Assembly (NCBI GenBank): GCA_965116115.1
Contig: OZ220486.1
Span: forward strand, 1,178,001-1,242,000
DNA from: JAPOXR01 sp965116115
Lineage (GTDB): Bacteria > Pseudomonadota > Alphaproteobacteria > Rhodobacterales > Rhodobacteraceae
Length of the DNA stretch: 64,000 nt
Reading direction: 5' to 3'
Positions 35,680 to 43,970 of this stretch are shown here, one piece after another. Made by a program: the position numbers and the translations under genes. Numbering within the stretch: position 1 is the first letter of the stretch; the number at the start of each line of letters is the position of its first letter. Under the pieces are notes generated by a model, which was given only the letters and a program-made list of their open reading frames with translations, was not told the origin of the DNA and searched no databases.

Positions 35680-35952
35680 ATGAAGATCAGGCACAAGGGA
35701 CTGCTGGTATTGCACGAGCGGGATAATCCGGCACGGGTGCCTGCTACTCTCGCGCCACGGTTGAAGCGCATCCTGTTTCGGCTGCAAGAGGCAACGCATC
35801 CGCGCGACGCCGACGCGCCGGGCTTCCGCCTGCATCTCCTGAAGGGCGATCGTGCGAACCAGTGGAGCATTCGCGTCTCGGGCAACTGGCGCGTGGTATT
35901 CCGATTCGAAGACGGCGAGGCCATGGACGTGGACCTGATCGACTATCACTGA
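35680..35952 (+). CDS. higB: HigB-type toxin (RelE/ParE superfamily)
   Basis: This 90-residue protein begins MKIRHKGLLVLHERDN and ends with the HigB signature GFRLHLLKGDRANQWSIRVSGNWRVVFRFEDGEAMDVDLIDYH. HigB is a ribosome-dependent mRNA endonuclease. The motif W-S-(I/V)-x-V-(S/N)-x-N-W-R-(V/I)-x-F is fully preserved. The toxin precedes its antitoxin, as is usual for hig loci, with a gap of 17 bases. It looks intact. Confidence 0.9.
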   Translation: MKIRHKGLLVLHERDNPARVPATLAPRLKRILFRLQEATHPRDADAPGFRLHLLKGDRANQWSIRVSGNWRVVFRFEDGEAMDVDLIDYH

Positions 35953-35969
35953 CCGGAGGGAGTGTGACC

Positions 35970-36284
35970 ATGAACGATATTGCAGGAGATCGCGTCGGCC
36001 CGATGCTGAACCCGCCGCACCTAGGCGAACTCATCCGCGAGAGCATGGACGATGTGGGCTGGAACGTGACCGGTACGGCGTCGCGGCTCGGCTGCGAGCG
36101 CGTGACCCTCTCACGCCTGCTGAACGGCAAGGCGGGGGTATCGGCGAAGATGGCGCTGAGGCTGGAGGAGATTGGCTGGGGCACGGCCGATCACTGGATG
36201 CGGATGCAGGCGAGCTATGAGCTTGCACAGGCGCGCCGCGAACGGGCGGTAGAGAAACAGCGCATGCAGACGCTACACACATGA
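35970..36284 (+). CDS. higA: HigA-type antitoxin (Xre-like helix-turn-helix)
   Basis: This 104-residue protein starts at MNDIAGDRVGPMLNPPHLGELI, with GGAGGG nine bases upstream. The helix-turn-helix is GTASRLGCERVTLSRLLNGKAGVS, followed by MALRLEEIGWGTADHWMRMQ, the conserved HigA dimer segment. It neutralises HigB and probably represses the operon. The gene is complete. Confidence 0.9.
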   Translation: MNDIAGDRVGPMLNPPHLGELIRESMDDVGWNVTGTASRLGCERVTLSRLLNGKAGVSAKMALRLEEIGWGTADHWMRMQASYELAQARRERAVEKQRMQTLHT

Positions 36285-36314
36285 TCTAGGATCGGGATTT
36301 GGCAAAACACCTTC

Positions 36315-36730
36315 ATGCATGACCTGATTCATACCGCAACGACCGAGCTGGCGTCCGCTCTCGCAAAGCACCTGCCGGCCCTTGGCGCAGGCTGGTGGAA
36401 CGAGAATGTCGTGGACCGCCTGAGCTTCCAACAGCAGCGCACCGTGGAGGAACGCGGGATAGCCAGGCTGGAGCAACTCGACCTCGCAGCCCTGCCGCGC
36501 GTCCTCGATCGGAATTGGCGCGAGCTTTCCCAGATATACGCCCTGCCGCGCGAAGGGCGCGACTGGGTCCGCGAACTGCAGTCCGTTCGCAACTGATGGG
36601 CGCACCTGTCGGTGGCACCGGTGGCGGCGGAGGACATCTACCGCGATGCCGATACCCTGCGCGGGTCCTCGACATGCTCGCCGCGGCGTCCGATTCCGTC
36701 GCCGCAGTCAAAGCGGTCACGGCGAACTCA
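36315..36730 (+). pseudogene. Swt1-type HEPN domain gene, broken inside its RNase motif
   Basis: The intact first part (MHDLIHTATTELASALAKHL to ELQSVRN, 93 residues) is followed in the same frame by TGA and then WAHLSVAPVAAEDIYRDADTL, so the family motif VRNxWAH is interrupted by what was probably CGA to TGA. A one-base loss near 36660 then shifts the frame of VLDMLAAASDSVAAVKAV. Swt1-HEPN proteins are usually much longer, with a downstream AAA-type or DUF499 part that is absent here. It is a remnant of a defence-type RNase gene. Confidence 0.65.
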
Positions 36731-36839
36731 TTTCATGATGGGCGCGGTTTGCCAGCGTCGTTGACGTGCATTGGGATTCGCAAGGCAGTTAAGAGGCTAC
36801 AGTACGATTACCAAGACCTTTTCAACGACCTGTGAATTG

Positions 36840-36945
36840 ATCCCTTAGAGTTTGTTTCTAAAGTCGATTATTATACCACATATAGTATACAAAAACGTGA
36901 TTTAAGTGAACTCATATACTGCATACAGCATTATGGAACAAGCTC
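36840..36945. other. AT-rich spacer
   Basis: A short AT-rich stretch with partial palindromes such as ATACCACATATAGTATAC. It may contain transcription signals but no specific site could be supported. Confidence 0.3.
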
Positions 36946-37146
36946 TTAAAAATTCCGACGGCTCAACCTCATCGTTCCACGCCCTAAGGGGGGTTCCACC
37001 TTAAATTCCGGCTTGATTTCTACACCAAGCCCTCTCAATTCGCGCTCCAACTTATCTTGCGCTCTCACTACTTCAGTATCAATATTTTTGTTACGCTCCA
37101 AGACTTGGTTCTTCCGCAGCTCCACGGCCGCAGGTTTTTTGTTCAT
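36946..37146 (-). CDS. 66-residue uncharacterised protein
   Basis: The frame MNKKPAAVELRKNQVLERNK is charged and helical, ending GRGTMRLSRRNF. It lies just beyond IS256 copy 1 from the SDH-protease fragment. It may originally have followed that gene, because protein-like coding (NFSPSSTKGSTSK) continues upstream of its ATG to the IS junction. It is not recognised as a family. Confidence 0.45.
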   Translation of the reverse strand: MNKKPAAVELRKNQVLERNKNIDTEVVRAQDKLERELRGLGVEIKPEFKVEPPLGRGTMRLSRRNF

Positions 37147-37185
37147 TTTAGAAGTACTCCCTTTTGTGGACGACGGAGAGAAGTT

Positions 37186-38621
37186 GGGGATGTCCCGATT
37201 GGTGTTGAAACCCGCAGGAGCGATGCTGCCCTGTCGACCATCTACGCGGCGTCCTTGAGCCGGTCAAGCCGATTCTTCTGACGATGTTCGATCAGAGCCT
37301 GCTTGAGAACGGGCAGCTGTCTGTACGCCTTGATGCGGCGGAAACCCTTCTCGGCCGCTGTCATGCCGGCGGCGGGCTGTCGCAGTGCTGTCCCGGCGTT
37401 CCTCCAGCGCTTCACGTCGCGGCAGACCTGCCGGACCGTGCTGTTCATCGACTCGATGATGTCCGTGCTCGCCAGCGACCGCCGCAGCTCTGACGGCAGG
37501 CCGAGCCGGGAGACGGTCAGGACTTCGTCCAGGCCCTCAAGTATCGACCGGGAGACGTCCGGAGCCTCCTGTTCGAACCGCTGAGCCAGGCTGCGCATCA
37601 GCCGCTCGGCCTTGTCGGCGTCATCAAGTTCCCAGGCTTGCCTGAGCGTCCGCCGCACGCCGGCGTGATGCTTCACGGCGAGACGGTCGGTGATGTTGCG
37701 GCCCTTGTGAACCTGACAGCGCTGAATAGGAATGTCCGCGCCGAAAGCGCGCCGGACCGCCTTGCTGAGCGCCCTGGCTCCGTCGACGATGAACAGATAA
37801 CAGCCCTTCGGATCAAGCCCGCGCCGGATCAGATCATCAAGCAGAGCCTGCACGGTCGCGGCGTTCTCCGTCGCGCCTTCGATGACGACCAGCGGGCGCT
37901 TACGCCCCGACGCGTCAATGCCGACGGCCCCGATCATCAGCAGGCGGTCGCTCATATGCAGCCCGTCGATCTGAACCGCGACGAGATCAAGCTCCGATGG
38001 ATCGGAGGCTGTCCATTCATCAAACTTCGCCTGCGTCAGAGCCTTGAACCGGCGGGACACGGCTGATTTCGACAGCCCGCAGCCCGCCCCGCACGGAACC
38101 CCGGCCTCCGGAATCCGCACCGCCCGGCGGAACTTGCGGGTCGCTGCGCTGGCGGTCATCAGGTTCACCGACTGTTGATCAAGATAGCCGTCCGCGGAGA
38201 TCTCTTACCAGTTCGGCAGAGACATCTTCTTGCCCGCAGCCTTGCAGCGGAGCCGGGGACGGTCGATGCCGACCTTGCCGCCGTGGAACCCGACCTGGGA
38301 ACGCGCATGCCACCAGCGGCGCCCCGGCTTGTCGGGAGAATGACTGTAACGCTTCCCGGCCAGCCGTTCGGCGTCCTCGTCCATCATCTGCCGCAGATAC
38401 GCGGATGCCCGTCGTCAGGCAGAATTTCTCGAAACTCTCGGTCACGTCTTCGTACGCCTCTTCGACGAGCGCGTTGATGTTCGAAGCGCTGGCGGAGGCG
38501 AGGGGGAATGTGCTGATGGTCTTCATGGTGTTGCTTCCTTTTCTTCATTAAATCCCCGAGCTGATGCTCGGGGAGGGGCAACACCGCCCATATCAAATTC
38601 AACACCAATCGGGACATCCCC
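37186..38621 (-). mobile_element. IS256-type element copy 1 (1436 bp)
   Basis: Ends are GGGGATGTCCCGATTGGTG at both sides in inverted orientation. The flanks (AACTTCTC and CTCCTTTC read on the minus strand) do not form a direct repeat, so the insertion has been rearranged. It interrupts the 3' end of an SDH-protease gene. Confidence 0.88.
37242..38526 (-). pseudogene. IS256-family transposase, copy 1, two frames
   Basis: Frame 1 (from 38526, MKTISTFPLASAS...EEAYEDVTESFEKF) is shifted by one extra base near 38402 and then ends LPNW followed by TAA. Frame 2 (38168-37242) carries the mutator-type catalytic domain: LVAVQIDGLH (D), YLFIVDGARALSKAV (D), IIESMNSTVR (E). The TAA sits in register with frame 1 and is shared with the other copies. 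The 17-residue VRRTLRQAWELDDADKA unit occurs once. Confidence 0.85.
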
Positions 38622-39145
38622 GAAAGGAGAGAGAGGAGAAGTTCCCTCTGATGCATATAATCACCCAACAGTTCAAAGTAATTTCTAACGGCCTTATACA
38701 ATTCAACACCATCCTCAAAACTGTCGATTTTCAGGTTCACTTCTTCGCGCAACGTTTTCGCATCAATTGCTCGACCGTGAGAATGCCATTTTTCTGGATC
38801 ATTCAATAAGGAGGCAATCTCCCGAGCCCTTTCTATTTTCATTATTCCGGTAACTTCTTCTGCGCTTGTTTCAGTTGTTTTCCAATTCTTGAACTTGTAC
38901 TGAGTTAACCATTTAATGAGAAGGTCGATTGGCAATTCCCTTATCTGTTCGAACTGATACAATTCTCCAAGATTCAATTTGTTCAGCAATTCGTATTCAG
39001 CTGTGGACAACTGCCCATTCTGCGCTTTCTCGTTCAACCGCTCAAATTGATTCAGATAAGACAATGCAGGAACCAATTTTCCTTCTCTTTCGATCTGAGG
39101 ATCAATTGGACCCAAACAAGACAAATGATCCATCATAATTTTGTC
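38622..39145 (-). pseudogene. SDH-type serine protease (ClpP-like, PF01972) fragment
   Basis: The minus-strand frame IMMDHLSCLGPIDPQI...LVPALSYLNQFERL, KWLTQYKFKNWK and PEKWHSHGRAID...NLKIDSFEDGVELYKAVRNYFELLGDYMHQRE is the C-terminal two thirds of a serine dehydrogenase proteinase-like protein. The catalytic N-terminal part is replaced by IS5 sequence at about 39146, and the 3' end is cut by IS256 copy 1. The DNA is visibly AT-rich. Confidence 0.8.
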
Positions 39146-39642
39146 AGCTGGCCGCCCTGGGAGCGTCCGATCTCCTGCGGCTCGCCGTCCTTGCGCGCCC
39201 AGGCGGCACAGCGGTGAGCGCGGATCGACGACGGGTCGATCATTCGGCTCCGCGGCGTCGGACCGCCGTTGTCTTTTTCGTACGCGGCTTCTTCAAGTCG
39301 TTGAAGATCATCAAGAATCTTCTGCCAGCGACCTGATTTGCTCCAGCTGTTAAAACGATTGTAACAGGTCGTGTACGGCCCGTAACGCTCAGGCAGATCC
39401 CGCCAAGGCACGCCGGTGCGCAGCACGAAGAACATGGCATCTATTGCCCTGCGGTCGTCCTTGCGCTGAGGTCCCGGCAGGCCTGTCGGCATCACATGCT
39501 CCATCCGCTGCTGTTGCTCCTTCGTCATGTCATGCCGGCTGCCGATCGTTTCAAATCTCCTTTGAGCATTCCCACCGCTGGTTGCGCGGCACGGTGCCGC
39601 AACCGTCTCAGCGTTTCAAATAGTTGGGTGCAAAATCTAGGA
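39146..39642 (-). pseudogene. IS5-family element, 3'-truncated
   Basis: The transposase N-terminal half (MTKEQQQRMEHVMPTGL, RTGVPWRDLPERYGPY, RSRMIDPSSIRAHR) closely resembles the complete copy at 14832. The terminus GATTTTGCACCCAAC lies at 39642. The gene ends within the GGQLTK segment where the SDH fragment starts, with AAAAT at the joint. Confidence 0.85.
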
Positions 39643-39708
39643 CAGGCTGGCATTGACGCTTCCTGCATTAAGCTCTACATTGTCGGGGCAAAAAAGAATG
39701 GTGGCGCA

Positions 39709-40020
39709 GTGTTGCACTTCAGCGATGTCAAAGCGCCTTCGAATGAGGAGGCGACCGATCATATCGAGATGCGGGTGAGGCCGAGCGACAAGGAGAGCAT
39801 TTCCCGGGCCGCCGAGCTGTCGGGCGTCAAGCTTGCAACGTTTGTCAGGGCGTCGGCTGCAAGGGAGGCCGGGCGCGTCCTGCGCGAGCATCAGACCACG
39901 GCGCTTTCGGAGCGCGACACGCGGATGCTGCTGGAGGCGCTTGACAATCCGCCGCCGCCTAAACCAGCGGCCCGGGACGCGGTGCGCAGCTACCGCGCCC
40001 GGATTGCCAATGCAGGGTGA
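39709..40020 (+). CDS. DUF1778 (TacA-like) antitoxin
   Basis: The protein is about 103 residues from the GTG at 39709; the exact start is uncertain, since upstream codons belong to IS DNA. The ribbon-helix-helix core DHIEMRVRPSDKESISRAAEL is followed by VKLATFVRASAAREA and the toxin-binding tail LSERDTRMLLEALDNPPPPKPA. This is the DUF1778 antitoxin pattern. It overlaps the downstream acetyltransferase gene by 11 bases, as in TacA-TacT operons. Confidence 0.85.
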   Translation: MLHFSDVKAPSNEEATDHIEMRVRPSDKESISRAAELSGVKLATFVRASAAREAGRVLREHQTTALSERDTRMLLEALDNPPPPKPAARDAVRSYRARIANAG

Positions 40021-40567
40021 TCGCGCGGCGGCTTTCGGAATCGGCATCGAGCCGTTCGATCCCGGCCGGTATCACCGGTCGGGCTTTACCTGCGGCACGG
40101 ATCGCCTCGACAATTTTCTGCGGTTCCGCGCCAGGAAGCAGCGGAAGGACGACTCTACGAGAATATTCGTTGCAGTTGCCGAAGGATTGCCCAAGGTGCT
40201 CGGCTATTATGCGCCGAATGCGCAAGCCGTCGCGACGGACGACCTCGGACAGACCCGGCCCCGGCGGGCTCCCAATACCGGCAGCGTTCCGGCGCTGTAT
40301 CTCTCTATGATTGCTGTGGGTCGAAGCTGGCAAGGCCGGGGACTCGGCTCAGACCTTGCGGTCGACGCGCTCGGCCGCGCCTTGAATGTGGCTGGTGAAA
40401 TCGGCCTCAGGTTGGTCGTCATGGACGTGATCGACGATGGAGAGCACGAGGCCTTCGCGCACTGTATGACGTTCCACCAGCGTCTCGGTCTCCAGAGCTT
40501 CCGGGACCGTCCGGAACGGATGTTCATCGCCATCGAAACGATCCGGGCCATGTTCAGTGAAAGATAG
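40010..40567 (+). CDS. GNAT acetyltransferase toxin (TacT-like)
   Basis: This 185-residue protein begins MQGDRAAAFGIGIEPFDPGR. It has the TacT-type opening FTCGTDRLDNFLRFRARKQ, the strand ALYLSMIAVGRSWQGRGLGSDL with the acetyl-CoA pyrophosphate loop (RSWQGRGLG), and the C-terminal FHQRLGLQSF segment. Toxins of this class acetylate aminoacyl-tRNA and arrest translation. It overlaps the DUF1778 gene and appears complete. Confidence 0.88.
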   Translation: MQGDRAAAFGIGIEPFDPGRYHRSGFTCGTDRLDNFLRFRARKQRKDDSTRIFVAVAEGLPKVLGYYAPNAQAVATDDLGQTRPRRAPNTGSVPALYLSMIAVGRSWQGRGLGSDLAVDALGRALNVAGEIGLRLVVMDVIDDGEHEAFAHCMTFHQRLGLQSFRDRPERMFIAIETIRAMFSER

Positions 40568-40714
40568 TCGGGACAGTCTGACGCACAAAGTACCCAGTCG
40601 AGGGGAAGCGGTGCTCACACGCGAGCGACTTGCGCGTCTCGGGGCCGAAAGGGAGGCGTCTTGCCGAAATCGTTGCCCGATGGGCCGACTCAGAGGACGT
40701 GCGGCTAGAGCTTT

Positions 40715-40901
40715 CGCTTTACAATTTTCCTTTTTCCAATAAGCGCATTTTGTTTCATCAAGGCCTCAATAACACAAACAGAGGCAGGAAAATGACTGAT
40801 TTATCTCATGTTTTCAACAGTATCACCGATCCCCGGCGCAGCAATGCCACACGGCACGACCTGCACGAAATGCTCATAAGCGCTCTTCTGACCGTCATGT
40901 C
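40715..40901 (+). pseudogene. ISAs1-family element, 5' end, interrupted by IS256
   Basis: The upstream part (CAGCGCATTTTGTTT-like tip and AACAGAGGCAG before the ATG) and N terminus MTDLSHVFNSITDPRRSNAT...LLTVMSG match the DPRR opening of ISAs1 transposases. A second copy of the same segment lies at 62225. The reading frame resumes at 42389 (GGETCTDM) after IS256 copy 2 and soon ends. Confidence 0.7.
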
Positions 40902-42292
40902 GGGGATGTCCCGATTGGTGTTGAAACCCGCAGGAGCGATGCTGCCCTGTCGACTGTCTGCGCGGCGTCCTTGAGCCGGTCAAGCCGATTTTTCTGACGA
41001 TGTTCGATGAGAGCCTGCTTGAGAACGGGCAGCTGTCTGTACGCCTTGATGCGGCGGAAACCCTTCTCGGCTGCTGTCATGCCGGCGGCGGGCTGTCGCA
41101 GTGCTGTCCCGGCGTTCCTCCAGCGCTTCACGTCGCGGCAGACCTGCCGGACCGTGCTGTTCATCGACTCGATGATGTCCGTGCTCGCCAGCGACCGCCG
41201 CAGCTCTGACGGCAGGCCGAGCCGGGAGACGGTCAGGACTTCGTCCAGGCCCTCAAGTATCGACCGGGAGACGTCCGGCGCCTCCTGTTCGAACCGCTGA
41301 GCCAGGCTGCGCATCAGCCGCTCGGCCTTGTCGGCGTCATCCAGCTCCCAAGCCTGTCTGAGCGTCCGCCGCACGGCCTTGTCGGCGTCATCCAGCTCCC
41401 AAGCCTGTCTGAGCGTCCGCCGCACGGCGGCGTGATGCTTCGCGGCGAGACGGTCGGTGATGTTGCGGCCCTTGTGAACCTGGCAGCGCTGGATAGGGAT
41501 ATCCGCGCCGAAAGTGCGCCGGATCGCCTTGCTGAGCGCTCTGGCTCCGTCGACGATGAACAGATAACAGCCCTCCGGATCAAGCCCGCGCTCGATCAGG
41601 TCATCAAGCAGAGCCTGCACCGCCGCGGTATTCTCCGTCGCGCCTTCGATGACGCCCAAGGGGCGCTTACGCCCCGACGCGTCAATGCCGACCGCCCCGA
41701 TCATCAGCAGGCGGTCGCTCAGGTGCAGCCCGTCGATCTGAACCGCGACGAGATCAAGCTCCGACAGATCGGAAGTCATCCATTCATCAAACTTCGCCTG
41801 CGTCAACGCCTTGAACCGGCGGGACACGGCTGATTTCGACAGCCCGCAGCCCGCCCCGCACGGAACCCCGGCCTCCGGAATCCGCACCGCCCGGCGGAAC
41901 TTGCGGGTCGCTGCGCTCGCCGTCATCAAGTTCACCGCCCATCGGTCGAGATAGCCGTCCGCGGAGATCTCTTACCAGCTCGGCAGGGACATCTCCTTGC
42001 CCGCAGCCTTGCAGCGGAGCCGCGGACGGTCGATGCCGACCTTGCCGCCGTGGAACCCGACCTGGGAACGCGTGTGCCACTGGCGGTGCCCCGGCTTGTC
42101 GGGAGAATGACTGTAACGCTTCCCGGCAAGCCGTTCGGCGTCCTCGTCCATCATCTGCCGCAGATACGCGATGCCCGTCGTCAGACAGAATTTCTCGAAA
42201 CTCTCGGTCACGTCTTCGTACGCCTCTTCGACGAGCGCGTTGATGTTCGAAGCGCTGGCGGAGGCGCGGGAGAATGTGCTGATGGTCTTCAT
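40895..42292 (-). pseudogene. IS256-family transposase, copy 2, in-frame TAA
   Basis: Frame 1 (42292-41972, MKTISTFSRASAS...KEMSLPSW) ends in TAA, and the same register continues EISADGYLDRWAVNLM into the catalytic frame 2 (from 41935). All three acidic residues are present (QIDG, FIVDG, IIES). VRRTLRQAWELDDADKA is duplicated in frame. The natural TAG stop is CAG here, so the frame reads through the terminal repeat and stops in flanking DNA at 40895. Confidence 0.85.
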
Positions 42293-42388
42293 GGCATTGC
42301 TTCCTTTTCTTCATTAAATCCCCGAGCTGATGCTCGGGGGAGAGGCAACACCGCCTGTATCAAATTCAACATCAAGTGGGACATCCCC
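40902..42388 (-). mobile_element. IS256-type element copy 2 (1487 bp), 8-bp target duplication
   Basis: Terminal repeats GGGGATGTCCC extend with mismatches to about 25 bp (xxTTGxTGTTGAA). The direct repeat GTCATGTC flanks the element at 40894-40901 and 42389-42396, typical of IS256. It is inserted in the ISAs1 transposase gene and has a 51-bp tandem duplication at 41324-41425. Confidence 0.92.
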
Positions 42389-42513
42389 GTCATGTCGGGA
42401 GGCGAAACATGCACCGACATGTTACCCGCAAACGTCCTTGAAGAGGATTCAAAACTGCTCATATGGTACGACTAGGTGACTACGTGCATGGGCAATACCG
42501 AAGGGAGTCCGCC

Positions 42514-43595
42514 ATGATTAGTGCGCGTGAAAGACCTATAAAGATCCGGCGCATCTCGATTCGCAACTACAAGGGAATCGATAAACTCGATATGAAGTTT
42601 CCCGTTCCGCGCCTTCCGGATGATCTGGATATCTTTGTCATGGGCAGCCGCAATGGCCTCGGCAAAACGTCGGTCATCGAATGTTGCGCGCTCCTGTTGC
42701 TCGTGCCAATGCTCAAGGATGTAATCAGCCTGAGAGATCGCTATTGGATCGTCGATGTTCCGGATCTTCTGGTCCGCGCTGGCGAGGACTCCGCGGAAAT
42801 TGATGGAGAAATCATGTTGGAAGATGAAGCATTCACTTTGAAAATGCAGATTGATCGCCGTGGAATAGTGGAAGCCTCCTGCGAGAAATTGTTCGAGAGC
42901 ATGCAGGAAAATAGGTGGGTATATCGGGAGAGAGAAGCGCATGACTTGATCATGGCCATATGTGGATATACCCGAACCCTGTCATTGAAGGCATGTTCCT
43001 GCTATTTCACAGTTATAGAAAGGTGCAAGAGGGTAATCCGGAAATGGGAATGATGCTGCATGACCGGAAACACAGACGCCCTTCCGAAGTTGGACGGCGT
43101 TATGAATTTCCCATGAGCGCGTTCAAGTTGCAGATACTGCGATCCCTTATGGCGCAGGCGGATCTCTTTGAGTTCCGTGAGGAAATAGAATCGAACGAGA
43201 CAATAGATGCCCTGAACAAGCTATTGAGCACCTATGCCGGAGGAACGATAAGCAAGCTCCGCCCTTCACCGGACAATACCGTTGATTTTCGGGTGAAACC
43301 GGTTGGCCGTGAAGAATCTTTTACATTCGACGGCCTTAGCTCAGGGCAGAAAGAGATAATCTCGACGCTGTTCTTAATTTGGTATCACACCAGGAACCGC
43401 CCTTCGGTCGTGTTCATTGATGAACCCGAGTTACACCTGAACGCCCAGTGGCATCGCAGTTTTGTGAACAACCTGACTGACCTTGCCCCCCCCCCAAACC
43501 AATACATCATCGCCACCCATTCGGAAGATGTCATGGATTCCGTCAGCAAGCACCGGCGGGCTTTACTTTCGGTTGATCAGGATTCCGGGGGATGA
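42514..43595 (+). pseudogene. AAA (OLD-like) ATPase with frameshift
   Basis: The start MISARERPIKIRRISIRNYKGID has AAGGGAG seven bases upstream. Walker A is GSRNGLGKTSV. The frame shifts near 42955-42960 (LIMAICGY versus MWIYPNPVIEGMF) and continues with the ABC signature region TFDGLSSGQKEIISTL, Walker B SVVFIDEPELHLNAQ and the switch ATHSEDVMDS. A run of ten C at 43486-43495 lies inside the second half. The TOPRIM-like gene overlaps the stop (ATGA), so this is a second ATPase/TOPRIM module, inactivated. Confidence 0.82.
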
Positions 43596-43970
43596 TCAAT
43601 GTCACGACGGGTATCCGCGCTGAGGAAGTGCGCCTGCAAGGCCAGCATGTGCTGTTCGTGGAAGGCCGGTATAGAGACGCGGTCGATCCAAACGTACTTA
43701 ATGCGCTCTTCTCATTCGGGCTGCGCATTGAGCCGCTAGGGCCGTCATTCTGGGTTCGCAGCGTTGCCGAAGCGCTGCATCCGCATCACCCGACCCATTA
43801 TTTCCTGATCGACAGGGATCACCACAAACATGATTTCGTGGAGGATTGCTGGAAGAATTTCCCTGATCGGAATACTCGTAATCTATTAGTGTGGCGCCGC
43901 CGGGAGATCGAGAACTATTTCCTTGAGCCGCGGTATTTGTCTCAGTCTAAATATCGCACTGTCAGCGAAG
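43592..43970 (+). pseudogene. TOPRIM-like (DUF4435-type) partner, truncated by IS256
   Basis: The frame MINVTTGIRAEEVRLQGQHV reads into VLFVEGRYRDAVDPNVL (TOPRIM Glu), YFLIDRDHHKHDF (DxD-type turn) and VWRRREIENYFLEP, then is cut by IS256 copy 3. It overlaps the ATPase gene by four bases. The C-terminal half is not found elsewhere in the window. The pairing resembles PARIS AriA-AriB. Confidence 0.75.
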
